DNA of 64,000 nt from positions 1,178,001-1,242,000 of the forward strand of contig NZ_CP043026.1 in the NCBI RefSeq assembly GCF_008086545.1, in the 5' to 3' direction. A program made the translations under genes and the position numbers. This document shows, one piece after another, positions 9,845-21,265 of this stretch. Within the stretch, counting starts at the first letter, position 1. The number at the start of each line of letters is the position of its first letter. The notes beneath the pieces were generated by a model. That model had not been told where the DNA came from. It made no database searches and was given only the letters and a program-made list of their open reading frames with translations. Source of the DNA: Spiroplasma chinense. Lineage in GTDB: Bacteria; Bacillota_I; Bacilli_A; Mycoplasmatales; Mycoplasmataceae.

Positions 9845-10597
9845 TTATTCTTCTATTTCTGGTAAAGGAATATCTTCTACATCAAATCAAATACAAGAAC
9901 CATCTGTATTTGTTACTTCATAGTCTGTTATATAAAAACTTTCATATATAACACTTGCATTAATAGGTTTTAAGTCAAAAAGTAATGTTGGTTCATATAC
10001 CCTTACCTCAACATATCCTTTTTGAATATAAGTTCTATATGCATTTTTCGCATCAATAATAGAGTTTGTACTTGCTTCTGGTTTTCCTTCCCAATCATCT
10101 GGAATATCTGGAGTACTTATTTCAAAAATATTGTCAAAAAACCTTTCCCAGGTATCTCAATCATTATTATCTTGGTGCACTTTTTTAAGATAAGGTATTG
10201 CATTTACTCCGTCTTGATCAACAACATAATCATTTTCTCTATTTAACTCTCCCAATAAAATATCTATCCTTCTTCGTGTTGTGGTTTGAAAATAATCTCA
10301 AAATTTTTCTTCATTTTTTTTGTCGTCAGAATTTGAATATCACCAATTTTCTCTGTTTTCTAAATGTGTATAAGGGCGTTTAAAATCTTCTGGTTTATAA
10401 TCTGCGTTTCCAAAATCTATTATCAATTGTTTGGATAGGAAGTCTCTAAAACTATTAAACTTATTTATAGTTAATTTTTCCTCGGGTTCGATTTGATCTT
10501 CATCTCCGTTTCTTATAGGCACTGAGCAAGCCACAATATTTGTGATTGTAGTTGTTAACAAACTTGTTATTCCCAGTATACTTAGTAATTTTTTCAT
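9845..10597 (-). CDS. Lipoprotein, 250 aa (pair A)
   Basis: Signal peptide MKKLLSILGITSLLTTTITN with lipobox IVAC; Cys24 would be lipidated, placing the protein on the outer face of the membrane. The mature domain is acidic and Trp/Tyr rich, with several TGA=Trp codons. Near the C-terminus it has KNAYRTYIQKGYVEVRVYEP. The lipoprotein at 62.5-63.2 kb has a matching region (NAY...GYLEVRVYQ...LKP), so the two are paralogues, each with a related partner gene immediately upstream. Function is unknown; the genes form a duplicated surface-protein pair. Confidence 0.75.
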
Positions 10598-10601
10598 TTT
10601 T

Positions 10602-11048
10602 TTATTCCTCCTTGTAAATTAGGTTATAAATTTTATTAGCTATTTCATCAATCTCTTCTAAGTTTGACCAATAAAACTCATAATATTTTTGTTTTATCGA
10701 AAGACCATAAATATAATGCTTTTTATAAATTACTTGAACAGCAGAAATAAGATTTATATTATTTCTGTATGATTCTAAAGCATATTTATAATCTTTAAAG
10801 TAAAGTTTTTGATTATCTATTCAATAGTAATAAACATTATATTTTCCGTTAGAAATTATATTGTTAAAATCTGTAAAGTTATTTTCTATATATCTAAGTT
10901 CTTTAATATTTACAAATCCTTTTTTTATATTTGTAATAGATTTTAAATAGTTAAAAGCATCTTGTTCATTATAATCTTCGGCTATTTTTTCCCCGTTAGG
11001 GTTATAAAGGATTATTTTTTTGTAAAGTACTCGTTGGAAGTAAAACAT
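10602..11048 (-). CDS. Partner protein of lipoprotein pair A, 148 aa
   Basis: Recognisable only as a paralogue of the gene at 63.2-63.9 kb: both have LYNPNGE..(S/A)EDYNE, SNGKYNVY, YKNNINLI or YRNNINLI, and end in FYWS-(T/N)-EE. Compared with that copy, about 70 N-terminal residues are missing; the frame is open only about 12 codons upstream of the ATG and meets a TAA at 11085-11087. The ribosome-binding site is weak. No signal peptide is seen. The stop lies inside the ribosome-binding region of the lipoprotein gene, so the pair is co-expressed. It may be an N-terminally truncated but still translated gene. Confidence 0.55.
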
Positions 11049-11534
11049 GATGTTCTCATTAAAAAAAACGGTTTTTAAAAAACTTTATACTTTTCTAAAA
11101 TTTGTATTCTGATATGATTAAATATTAATTTTTGTAGTAGCTTATCCATATATTGAATAAACTAAATTCATAAAATACTATCATTGATAATTTTTATGAA
11201 AAGAATGATGACATTTCAATATTTAAAATAAAACTTTTAAAAAACAGCAAGACTTAAGTATAAATATTGGTTTTGAACCCAAATTAAAAAACCAAATATT
11301 AAGATAGGATTGATACAGATAAATTGATAATAAACAACTATTTATAACTGCATTTTAATTCTTCATAATACTTGGATTTATAATTTTTAAATTTATAAAA
11401 TTCAACATGTGTTAATTGAAATAAATCATGTTTGTTTTTTCAAAACATAAATTTACCCTTAGGTTCAAATTTTCTTTCATTACATCACTTCATTTTCTTA
11501 AATATTTTATCATTTTTTTTGAAAATTTACACCA
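11049..11534. other. Intergenic region with small ORF remnant
   Basis: About 490 bases without a convincing gene. On the minus strand 11338-11493 an open frame (TGA=Trp) would give a 51-residue basic, aromatic-rich peptide beginning MKWCNERKFEPKGKF. It has no ribosome-binding site, so it looks like a decayed gene fragment. The rest is AT-rich with no evident structure. It probably includes the promoter of the gene starting at 11048. Confidence 0.3.
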
Positions 11535-11562
11535 TAAAAAAAGAGAGCGCGGCTCTCTTTTT
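11535..11562 (-). terminator. Strong terminator of the E2-like gene
   Basis: AAAAAGAGAGC-loop-GCTCTCTTTTT, a GC-containing stem followed by T-run on the minus strand. Confidence 0.9.
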
Positions 11563-11565
11563 AAA

Positions 11566-14277
11566 CTATGATACTGTTAAAACTTCGGGTCTTTCAAGGA
11601 TCTCTTTTACTCTAGATAAGAATCTTCCAGCTTCAGCTGCATCCAAAATTCTTTGGTCAACTGTTAAACTCATATTCATAATAGCTTTAATTGCAAGTTT
11701 TTCGTTGTTAACAACAACAGGTTTTTTAACAACTTTACCCACTCCAATTACTGCTGCATTTGGATAGAAAATTGTTGGAGTAGCTTGTATTGCTCCAATA
11801 TTTCCGTAGTTTGCAATAGTAATGGTGCTTCCTTCAGTTTCGTAATTATATAATTCTCCAGCTCTTAATCTTTGTGTCATTTCACGAATGTCTATTGCAA
11901 CTTCTTTTACAGAAAGTTTTTCAACAAATTTTAGAACTGGAATTATAAGTCCTTCACTAGTTTCTGTTGCAAGACCAATGTTGTGATATTTTTTAATTAT
12001 CACTTCATCGCTTTCAGGATCATAACTAGAATTAATTTTTGGATGTTCTTCTAAAGCAATTGAAATTGCTTTAGCGATAAATGAAATTGTAGAAAATTTA
12101 ATATGATTTTGAGTTTGCTTTAACATATGTTTTAATTTTAAAATTGAAGACATATCAATTTCTGTTGAAATTGTTAATGGCGGAATATAGTTTTGACTTA
12201 AAATCATTGATTTAACAGCAGGATTTCTAGTCTTATTAACCTTTTCTCTTCTAACCTCTTTATTTACATCATTACTTTCGTAATCTAAATAACCAAGATT
12301 TGCATCTTGAACTTGGTTTTCAAAGTTTACTGTTCTCATTTCATCATAATTTTTTGAAGGAGTTTTTACTTCCTTTTTAAATGATTCAATTTCAGATCTT
12401 ATTAAGTCTTTAATTTCTTTACCCGATATTTTATCTCCACCTAAAGACATGTTTTGCATTATACTTTGCATTAACATGTATTGCATTAGTTGAGAGAAAG
12501 TGTCAGTTCCTCCACCCGCACCCATTTGAGTTTGCTGTCCCACTCTTTGGCTGGCTTCATTTAATTTATTTTGTTGAATTAAAGCATCTTGTAAGTCAGC
12601 AATTTGTTTTTTTAAGAAGTCTATTGTGTCATCTTCTTTGTCCCCACTAATTGTTGCATACTCTTCACCTTGTTCGTTTAGTTTTTTACTAATTTGTTTT
12701 TGAACTTTTTTAGGAGTTTTGTGTCCTCCCATATCAAGTTCTCTACCCTCTCTTTCAGCATCATGTTCTGCTTCAAGATATGAAGTATATAAGTTACTTG
12801 CTCTTAATCAAGATTCAAATTCCTTTTTACCTCTTGGTGTTTTATTATAAGGTATAAATTGCATTTCTCCAGTTACATCATCTTGGTAAGGAACTTCTTG
12901 AGTAAACTGTTTTGGTATTTTATCTTGTTCAACAGTTTGTTCAAATTTACTTACTTCTCTAATTTGACCAGATTCAATAGCTTTACGTCTATTGGTAATT
13001 TCTGTTCTTTCATCTCTATCTTTCATTAAATTTCAACGTTTATTAATATCATATAAACTTTTGATTTTTGACTCAGCATAACTTTGTTTACCTTTTGAAT
13101 TAATTTCCTCTAAAAGTTCATCTGGTTTTTTTTGTGGCATTACAAAACCACCATATTTACTTAAGTCGTTTGCATCAATTACTGTTGGTTCTTCATCAAC
13201 TATGTAACCTCCAAGAGAAACACCAAAATCACCATCTTCACTGGCTCTTTGTCTCATAAATACTTCATCTTGAGTTACTTCAAGGTTTTTACTTCCTCTT
13301 TGTTCTCAATTAGAGTTTTGTTCTGGCTTACTCATTGGTTTGGCCTCCAAACTTGGTTTTGGTTTATCTTTATCTAAGAGTGCATTATCTTTTGTAGCTA
13401 CAATATCTCTTTCAAGTACAGAAGGGTCTCCTCCTGCTTGATTAAGTTTTTCTATTCTTGAAGCGATAATGTTTCTCATGATTAAAGGTCTACCTTTTTC
13501 ATCAGTTTTAGACATAGCATCAATTGATTGGTCTACATCTTTTACTTCTTTATAATCATTTTCTTCTAACAATTTTTCTTTTCTTGCTTGAATAAGTTGT
13601 CTAAATTTACTTGGACCTACTCCATCTTGTTTTTCAAAGATGTTTCCCCCAGTACTTGCCATTAGATCGTTATTATTCATTTTTAAAAGTTCATCTGGAT
13701 TCATATCTCCCATAACTTTATTTTGAGGAGCATTTTTTATGGAATTTTGGATATTTGCACGCATCTGTGCAAATCTATCTTTTACTGGCGAGTCTTGCAT
13801 AGTTTTTTCCTTCTCCTCTAATTTTTCAAATTTCTCTTTTGAATCCATTATATCATCGTGTCCAGATGAAAAAGGAGTTATGGCTTGATTGTATCTATCA
13901 TAAACTACTGCACCAGAAAATTCGTCTGCAGGAGAATCGACAACGGGCATATTTGTCTCTTCAATATAATCAGGTAAAAAAATACCATCAATATTTCCTT
14001 CTTCTACATTTTCTCTTGTGAAATGACGATTTCGAAATTTTGCTATTTCTTTTTCTCCAATTGCAATGTTTGCAAGGATACTTCCATTTTTTACAGGGCT
14101 TCCAAGTTTTATGGTTTTTACAATGACACCATTGTAATTAGATTTTATATTTACTTCTCCACCATCATCTAACTTTACAAGAGCAAAATCATCTCCAAAA
14201 GAGATGTTTTCTCCTTTAAAAAGTCATTCAACAACTTTTCCTTTTGATGGTAAATTTCTAGCCCTTAAATGTACCAT
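11566..14277 (-). CDS. Degenerate dihydrolipoamide acyltransferase (E2)-like protein, 903 aa
   Basis: One continuous frame with TGA=Trp from ATG 14275-14277 (GGAG upstream). Residues 1-85 have the lipoyl/biotinyl domain fold pattern (FGDDFALVKLDDGGEVN, NYNGVI, GSPVKNGSIL). The lipoylated lysine of the usual ETDKA motif is replaced by Gly39 in KLDDGG. Residues 690-903 match the E2 catalytic domain (KFSTISFIAKAISIAL, YHNIGLATETSEGLIIPV, STITIANYGNIGA). The active-site DHRxxDG reads DQRILDA, so the catalytic His is Gln875, though Asp879 remains. About 600 charged, probably disordered residues lie between. Usual E2 length is 400-450. An acyltransferase activity is unlikely; a structural scaffold using the trimeric E2 core is my inference. 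Confidence 0.8.
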
Positions 14278-14497
14278 AGTATCTCCATTCTCTATAATTA
14301 TATCATTTCTAAATAGTCATTTTAACCCTAATTTACTACCATAATTATATAACATTTAAACTTATAGTAGTAAAAAGTCACTTCTTTTTTTATAGACTTG
14401 ACATTTAAAATTATATATTATTTTTCAAGGTTTTGCATATTCTCTTTACCCCCTAATAATGGTGCTATAATTAAAAAGAATAGGAGTTGTTTAAAAA

Positions 14498-16402
14498 ATG
14501 AGCACAAAAATAAGACCTCAAGACAATTTTTACGATTACGTAAATAAAGATTGAATTGATAAAGCAGAACTTCCAAGCGGATATGCTGCTTGAGGTAGTT
14601 TTGAAATGCTGCACAAAAAATCTGTTGATGACATCAACGATTTGATTGATAAATTAATTAAAGATAAAAATAATTTAAATGAAGATCAAAGAAAAATTGT
14701 TACAGTGTATGAAAACTACTTAAACTTTAAAATGAGAGATGAACAAGGAATAACACCAATTTTACCTCTCATTGAAGAAATAGATAAACTAGAAAGTAAA
14801 GAAAACTTTACTGAGTTCTTAATTAATTTTTATAAAAAATATGGTTTTGGTTTCTTTCATTCAAAAAGCATTGATGCAGATTTTGAAGATAGTAACTTAA
14901 GAGCTTTAATGATTGGTTCAATGGGACTTGGAATGGGAGACAGAGACTTTTATGATCCAAGTCATGTAAGACACGAAGAAATAAAAAGCGCATACAAAGT
15001 TTATATTGAAGATATTATCAAAGCTTCAAAATTAAAATTTAATACAGATAATTTATTTGAAATGAATTATGATCTTGAATATAGAATAAGTCAATCAATG
15101 TTGAAAAAAGAAGAGTTCAGAAACATTGACAATATAAATAATGTTGTAACAATTGATGAGCTTACAAGTTACTGTGACTTTATTGATTGAAATAAATATT
15201 TAACTTCAACAGGTCATGCTAAAGCTAAAAAAATTATTTTATTAGAACCTAAATTTATGAAAGCTTTAAATAAAGAATTAAAAGAAATTGGTTTAGAAAA
15301 TCTTAAAGATATTTTAAAACTAGATATCATTACATCATATGCAGGAATTCTTACAACTGAATTACACAAAATTAATTTTAACTTTGCAAAAGTTTTTTCT
15401 GGTGTAAAAGAAATGAGACCAGAAAAAGAAAGAGCTTTAAGTTTTACTGAAGGATTAGTTGGGGAATTAATTGGTCAAGAATATGTTAAGTTACATTTTT
15501 CAAAAGAAGCAAAAGAAAATGTTTTGAAAATTGTTGATGACTTAATTAAAGTTTATTCAAAAAGAATTAATCAGCTTGAATGAATGAGTGACACAACAAA
15601 AGCAAAAGCAATTGAAAAATTAAATACTTTTGAAACAAAAATTGGTTACCCAGATAAATTTGAAGACTATAGTGGAATTGAAGTTAGAAGTTACGAAGAT
15701 GGTGGATCACTTTTCGAAAATAGATCTAACATTGCAAAACACTTTAGAGAAAAAAACTTAAGAGAAATTAATTTACCAGTGGACAAAACTAAATGACATA
15801 TGAGTCCTCAAACTGTAAATGCATATTACAATCCACAAGCAAATGAAATTTGTTTCCCTGCTGCAATTTTACAATCACCTTTCTATGACATCAACGAACC
15901 TCTTGCAAAAAATCTTGGAGGTATTGGAGCTGTTATTGGTCATGAAGTTAGTCATGGTTTTGATGATGAAGGAAGTAGATTTGATAAAGATGGAAATCTT
16001 TCAAACTGATGAACAGAAGAAGATTATAAACAATATAATTCTAGAACAGAAAAATTAGTTGATCAATATAGCGCTTACGAAGTTGATGGTTCAAAAGTAA
16101 ATGGAAAATTAACTTTAGGAGAAAACATCGGAGACTTAGGTGGAGTTAGTGCAGCTCTTGATATTTGTTTAGAGCAAGCACCAGATGATTTAAAATTATT
16201 TTTTGAAAACTACGCTTATGTTTGAAGAAGAAAATCAACAGCTGAAATGTTGAACACAAGATTATTAACTGATCCTCATTCACCAGAAGAGTTTAGATGT
16301 AATGGAGTACTTGTTAATGTTGACAAGTTCCACGAAGTTTATGAAACTAGTGAAGGTGATAAAATGTATAAACCAAAAAATGAAAGAATTAAAATCTGAT
16401 AA
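14498..16402 (+). CDS. pepO: M13 family metallopeptidase (PepO/neprilysin type)
   Basis: A 634-residue oligopeptidase. The zinc site is HEVSH (His482, Glu483, His486) inside [16 protein letters not shown]. The third ligand lies in GENIGDLGG, and NAYYNP (residues about 441-446) is the substrate-binding motif. The N-terminal domain begins [15 protein letters not shown], as in M13 enzymes. There is no signal peptide, so it acts in the cytoplasm on imported peptides. The start follows AGGAG. Length is normal for bacterial PepO. Confidence 0.93.
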
Positions 16403-16404
16403 AA

Positions 16405-16430
16405 AAAATTGCCGCTTGGCAATTTTTTTT
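16405..16430. terminator. Bidirectional terminator
   Basis: AAAATTGCC-GCTT-GGCAATTTT flanked by A8 and T8. It ends pepO on plus and the membrane-protein gene on minus, whose stop codon overlaps it. Confidence 0.9.
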
Positions 16431-17685
16431 AATCAAATTTATTTTTAGAAACAAGAACACCTTTTGAAACAAGTCTTTTGTATCTATCAGCTTCACGTAA
16501 ATTGTTTCTAACAAAAACTCTATCTTGTGTTTTCAACGAGTTCATAAGAGAACGATAATCTCTTCTTTCTTGTTTGGCAACAAGTCGAAGATTTTTTTTC
16601 TCTGCAATTTCTAATTTCGTTTTTAGAATTTGTTCATTCTTTCTTTTTGAAATCGCTAAACTTTTTTCTTCCTTAGTTAAAGTTGCTAAACTTTTTCTTC
16701 AACTTTTTCTCTCCGTTTGTCTTTTAACAAACTGTAATTTGATTTCATTTCTTCTTTGAACTTTTTTCAACTTTCTCATTTTTTTTCTGTAGTCATGTTC
16801 TTCTTTTGAAATAAGATTTTCATTGATATCATGTCATCTGAAGAACTTACTGTTGTTTCAATTTAAGTAAATAAATTGTAATCCTATTACTAATCCAAAG
16901 ATTGCAACACTTGCTAAAAATAAAGTTAAGATTAACATTCAAGCTGGTTGTGGTGTTTCGTATCAAACATTTCCTGCAGCATCTTCTAAAGTAATGTGTC
17001 TAAAATTTAAAAATCAATAAGGGTATCACATTTGAGTTGTGTAAGGTGAAGCGTTTGCAAAAGTACCGTGACCCATACCTTCTGGTCAGTTAGCCACTCA
17101 GTTTGTTCCATCTAAGTGATAAATTGTTTTGAAAAAATCTGGACCAAATTCTTGGTATCTAAATTTACCTCTAATCATTACAAAGATCCCGTATCCTAAT
17201 GGATACAATGTAGTTCCAAACAATCCAAACTTTGTATGCTCTCTTGGTGAGTAGTAGTAATCACCAGAAGTCAGAATAAAGTTTGAAATCATAATTGTTG
17301 GAATGCACAAGTGAAGAACTACTGTTGAAATTCAGTTAGCTATTCCATATGAATTCATTTCGTCTGTAGAACCAAGTAATCCAAATCAGAATACTAACAT
17401 TGTTACTGTAATGTAAACTGTAACTGCCAACTCAATTCCAAATGGAGGTTTTCTATTATAGTTTTGTTTTGTAAATAATGTAAAGAATAAATAAATTACA
17501 ACAATGTAATTTGACTGAGTTGTAAAAAATGCATAATAGATATTTAATCTTTGTAAAGTGGGAATTGCACGCATATTCATTTTTGGACTATACACTTGAA
17601 GCATAAAGTCAAAAACTAGAAACGCAATTAAAACAATTAAAACCATTAGCTTAATTGAAAATTCCGAGTTTTTATTTAATTTCAT
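16429..17685 (-). CDS. Pr6Pr/DUF1600-like polytopic membrane protein, 418 aa
   Basis: About six transmembrane helices occupy residues 10-290 (KLMVLIVLIAFLVFDFMLQ, then a TQSNYIVVIYLFF motif typical of this family, and a last helix ending VIGLQFIYLNW). A cytoplasmic tail of about 120 residues follows, extremely rich in Lys and Arg (KKMRKLKKVQRRNEIKLQF). The Y-FT-QSN motif and topology fit the Pr6Pr/DUF1600 membrane proteins common in mollicutes; function is unknown. The basic tail may bind nucleic acid or membranes. Many TGA=Trp codons. Confidence 0.7.
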
Positions 17686-17742
17686 ATTCCCACCACCTTT
17701 CTATAATAATATCACTTTCAACAATTTAATTCTATTGTAAAT

Positions 17743-17780
17743 AAAAACTCTACAACTTTTTTTAGTTGTAGAGTTTTTTT
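17743..17780 (-). terminator. Terminator of the ackA operon
   Basis: AAAAACTCTACAACT and AGTTGTAGAGTTTTT form a long stem with a T-run; it lies two bases after the ackA stop. Confidence 0.9.
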
Positions 17781-17781
17781 C

Positions 17782-18969
17782 TTATAAGAATTTTAAAACA
17801 GTATTACAAATCATAAGTTCTTCATCAGTTCTTACTTTGTAAATTGGTACTTGTGAATCTGGTGTTGAGATTTCTAAGTAATCATCATAACCTTGAGAAT
17901 TTTTTGTATCATCTAAAGTTACATTTAATAATTTAACTTTATCGATAACTGCTTTTTTAGCTGCAGCTGAATTTTCACCAACTCCTGCTGTAAAAATAAT
18001 TGCATCAACTTTATTTTCTAAGTAGTTTGCATATTTAACAATGTAGTCAGAGATTCTTGTTGCATACATGTCAAGAGCAAGAGTTGCTCTTTCATCTCCT
18101 TTTTCAACAGCTGTTGTTACATCTCTCATGTCACTTGAAATTCCACTAACTCCAAGTAAACCACTTTCTTTATTTAAAGCATCAGTAACTTGGTTTAGAT
18201 CCATTCCAGTTTCTTTTGAAATGTATTGGATAATTGATGAATCAATATCTCCAGCTCTTGTTCCCATCATAACTCCAGCCAATGGAGTAAGTCCCATTGT
18301 TGTGTCTAATGATTTTCCATTTTTTACACAACAGATACTTGCACCATTTCCTAAGTGACAAATAATTAAATTAACATCATCAATTTTTTTATTTAACATT
18401 TCTGCTGCTTTTAAAGTTATGTAGTCATAACTAATTCCGTGCATCCCATATTTTCTTACAGCATGATCTTCGTATCATGAGTAAGGAGTTGGGTATAAGA
18501 ATTTTTCTTTTGGCATTGTTTGGTGGAATGATGTATCAAAACATCCAACCAATTTTGCTTTTGGCATTTTTGATTCAAATGCATTAATTGCAGTTAATGC
18601 TCCAGGATTGTGTAAAGGTGCAAGACGAATATTTTCTTCTACAACTTTTTTCATTTCATCAGTTAGTTCAACTGGCTTAACAACTTTGTCTCCCCCGTGA
18701 ACAATTCTAAATCCAATACCTTTAATATCTTCTTCATTTTTAATAACTTCTAATTCTTTAAATCTATTTAAGATTGAAGTTACAGCTTCTAAGTGATCTG
18801 ACATCTTGTCATCAAACTCATGTTTTTGATCTCCAACTTTAATTGTTAAAGCTCCATCAACTGTAATTCTTTCTGCCAAACCTTCTACTAAAGCATTTGG
18901 AGTTTTACCTTCTATTGAGTATAGTTTAAATTTAATTGAACTACTTCCTGCGTTTACTATTAAAATCAT
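17782..18969 (-). CDS. ackA: Acetate kinase
   Basis: This 395-residue enzyme converts acetyl phosphate and ADP to acetate and ATP. ILIVNAGSSSIKFKLY is the N-terminal ASKHA phosphate-binding signature; GFRIVHGGD, CFDTSFHQTMP, HLGNGASICCVKNG and FTAGVGENSA are further acetate kinase signatures. One TGA=Trp interrupts near residue 166. Length is normal. It starts two bases after the pta stop, so Pta and AckA form the ATP-yielding end of pyruvate fermentation with PFL. Confidence 0.96.
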
Positions 18970-18971
18970 AA

Positions 18972-19952
18972 TTATTTTCCTCCCTTACATAAACTTTGAA
19001 ATACTGTTACGATAGCTGTTTGATAAATATCTTCAACAGTAGCTCCTCTTGATAAGTCATTTACTGGTTTGTTTAAACCTAAAATAAATGGACCTGCAGC
19101 TTCATAGCCACCAAGTCTTTGTGCTATTTTGTATCCAATGTTACCAGCATTTAAATCTGGGAACACAAATACATCTGGTATTTCTTTTGTTAATTTACAG
19201 TTTGGATATTTTTTATCTCTAACTGATTTTACAAACGCTGAATCGAATTGCATTTCTCCATCAAATATCATTGACTCATTTTCCATACCTTTTAATCTGT
19301 CTACAGCTTTTGCAACTTTATCAACTGTAGGTCCTGCTCCAGAACCTGCAGTTGAATAACTTAACATTACAGTTTCTACAGTTTTAACATTTAATTGTTT
19401 TGCAAATTCTGCTGCCATAAAGGCAATGTCAGATAAATGTTTTGGGTTTGGATCTACGTTTAGAGCACAGTCTGTGAATAAAAAGTTTTGATCTCCTTTT
19501 GTCATAATAAAAACTGAAGATGCAATTGAGTAATCTGGTGCAGTTTTTATTATTTGAAGTGCAGGTCTTAAAGTATCTGCTGTTGTATAATTTAATCCAC
19601 AAACCATACCATCAGCTCTATCAAGTTGCATCATTAAACTACCATAGTAGTTTCTTTTTTGAACAAGTTCAATAGCTTCTGCTTCTTCAAGTCTCCCTTT
19701 TCTGATTTCTAAAATTGTTTCTAACATTTCTTTGTCGACATTTCCTTTTATAACTCTTGTTTCAATGTCTTTGTGAATGTTGCTAGCTATTTCATCTTCA
19801 CTATCAAAAAGTAAAACTATGTTAGCCAACCCTTCTTCTTGCATTTTGTTTGCAACTTCTACAATTTTTTCTTCTCTTCCTTCTGGAAAAACGATTGTTT
19901 TTTTAGTATTTGAGTTTAATATTGATTTTTTTATTTCATTAATAGTCATCAT
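18972..19952 (-). CDS. pta: Phosphate acetyltransferase
   Basis: 326 residues, the short single-domain Pta. It makes acetyl phosphate from acetyl-CoA. Recognisable stretches are KKTIVFPEGREEKIVE, DGMVCGLNYTTADTLRPAL, LSYSTAGSGAGP and PDLNAGNIGYKIAQRLGG (the family signature). It lies four bases after coaD and two before ackA; the ATG ATG start follows AAGGAG. A coaD-pta-ackA operon couples CoA synthesis with its main user. Confidence 0.96.
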   Translation of the reverse strand: MMTINEIKKSILNSNTKKTIVFPEGREEKIVEVANKMQEEGLANIVLLFDSEDEIASNIHKDIETRVIKGNVDKEMLETILEIRKGRLEEAEAIELVQKRNYYGSLMMQLDRADGMVCGLNYTTADTLRPALQIIKTAPDYSIASSVFIMTKGDQNFLFTDCALNVDPNPKHLSDIAFMAAEFAKQLNVKTVETVMLSYSTAGSGAGPTVDKVAKAVDRLKGMENESMIFDGEMQFDSAFVKSVRDKKYPNCKLTKEIPDVFVFPDLNAGNIGYKIAQRLGGYEAAGPFILGLNKPVNDLSRGATVEDIYQTAIVTVFQSLCKGGK

Positions 19953-19956
19953 AAAA

Positions 19957-20382
19957 CTATTCTCCTTTTTTGTATCTTTCTATCTCTTTGATTCTTGAAG
20001 AAGAGATTTCTCTACTTTCAGAATCTGCAATAAAGATTATGGTTTCTAGTTCTTTATTTAAGTATTTATTGGCATCAGAAAGTTCCAATTCATAATTGAA
20101 ATCTTTTGCATCTCTAACACCTCTGATCATATAGCTTGCTTTTAGCTCTTTTGCAAGTTCTGCTGAAAGTTTGTTTTCGTTTATTAAAACTTCACAACCC
20201 TCTAAACCATTGATCATTTGTTTTAAAGTTTCTACTCTTTGTTCAAAATTAGATTCTTGTTCTTTTAGAATGTTTTTTGTAACTACTACATAAACCTTCT
20301 CAAAAAGAGCAAGTCCTTTTTTCAAAACTTCTAAGTGCCCTTGGTGAAAGGGATTGAAACTTCCTGGATATATTGCTATCAC
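19957..20382 (-). CDS. coaD: Phosphopantetheine adenylyltransferase
   Basis: 141 residues. It adenylates 4'-phosphopantetheine, the fourth step of CoA synthesis. The nucleotidyltransferase motif HxGH is HQGH (13-16) after YPGSFNPF, and the second motif is ISSSRIKE near the end. MIRGVRDAKDFNYELEL is a hallmark of CoaD. It is divergent from coaX, a gene of the same pathway, across a 105-base promoter region. Confidence 0.95.
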   Translation of the reverse strand: MIAIYPGSFNPFHQGHLEVLKKGLALFEKVYVVVTKNILKEQESNFEQRVETLKQMINGLEGCEVLINENKLSAELAKELKASYMIRGVRDAKDFNYELELSDANKYLNKELETIIFIADSESREISSSRIKEIERYKKGE

Positions 20383-20487
20383 AACTTCACCTGATTTCTA
20401 GTACCCCTTTATTTTATTATATTTGTGTAGAAAAAATTTTTTTATATTAAAATTTTGATAAAATATTTCTAGTGGAGATATGAAAAA

Positions 20488-21243
20488 ATGAGCATTTTAC
20501 TTATAGATATTGGAAATACAACAGCTGACTTTAGATATTGTGAGGAAAATGGCTCAGAATTATTCTCTTTAGTTAGACCTGCCACTTATTCTGAAGAATA
20601 TACAAGTGATAAAAAAATAATTGAAATAATTAACCAAAAAGGGTTAAAAATTGACACAGTAGTTTACTCATCAGTTGTTCCCAATTGAAACGTACTTATA
20701 AGAGCCATAGCAAGTGCTTTAGAAGCAAAACTTGTTAATGTTAGGGATTTTGTCTTTGAACATTGTGAATTATTTGAAGTGGATGATGTAAATAGAGTTG
20801 GAGCAGACTTTATTGCAAATTATTTTGCAGCAACTGATAAATACAACATTGAAAACGGAATAGTTGTATCAATGGGAACTGCAACAACCTTATTATTAAT
20901 CCAAAACAAGAAATTTGTAGGAACAGTAATTGCTCCAGGATTAGAATCTTCTTTAAATGGTCTTATAAGTAATGCTTCTCTATTAAAAGAGTTTGAATAT
21001 AATAAAACCTCAAAATTAATTGGAAAAAATACAGTGGATGCAATTGATATTGGTGCATTTGATGGGCATTGATGTTTGGTAAAAGGCTTAATTGACAAAT
21101 TAACCAAGGACTTTAAAGTTGAAAAAACTGTTATAACCGGAGGAAATGCAATTCACTTTAAACAAGAAATGAATGAAAATAACTTTATTTATGATGAAGA
21201 ATTAATATTCTTTGGTTTATCACATATACTTACAAAAAAATAA
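20488..21243 (+). CDS. coaX: Type III pantothenate kinase
   Basis: 251 residues, ASKHA fold. LLIDIGNTTADFR is the phosphate-1 motif, DDVNRVGADFIANYFAA the pantothenate-binding region, and VVSMGTATTLLLI then FVGTVIAPGL the dimer-interface and phosphate-2 motifs. The enzyme phosphorylates pantothenate to start CoA synthesis. The start follows GTGGAG. Two TGA=Trp codons are present. Confidence 0.94.
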
Positions 21244-21265
21244 TGGCTTGCGCCATTATTTTTTT
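21235..21265. terminator. Bidirectional terminator between coaX and pflA
   Basis: AATAATGGC-loop-GCCATTATT with A7 and T7 flanks. It overlaps the stop codons of both convergent genes. Confidence 0.9.

Noticed and set aside
11338-11493. Transposase remnant
   Set aside because: The 51-residue peptide is basic and aromatic but shows no DDE motif or inverted repeats; it cannot be assigned to an insertion sequence. No complete mobile element was seen anywhere in the window.
11566-14277. Several small genes or a pseudogene between 11.6 and 14.3 kb
   Set aside because: The pieces share one frame with only TGA between them; one 903-residue protein with a proper start and terminator results.
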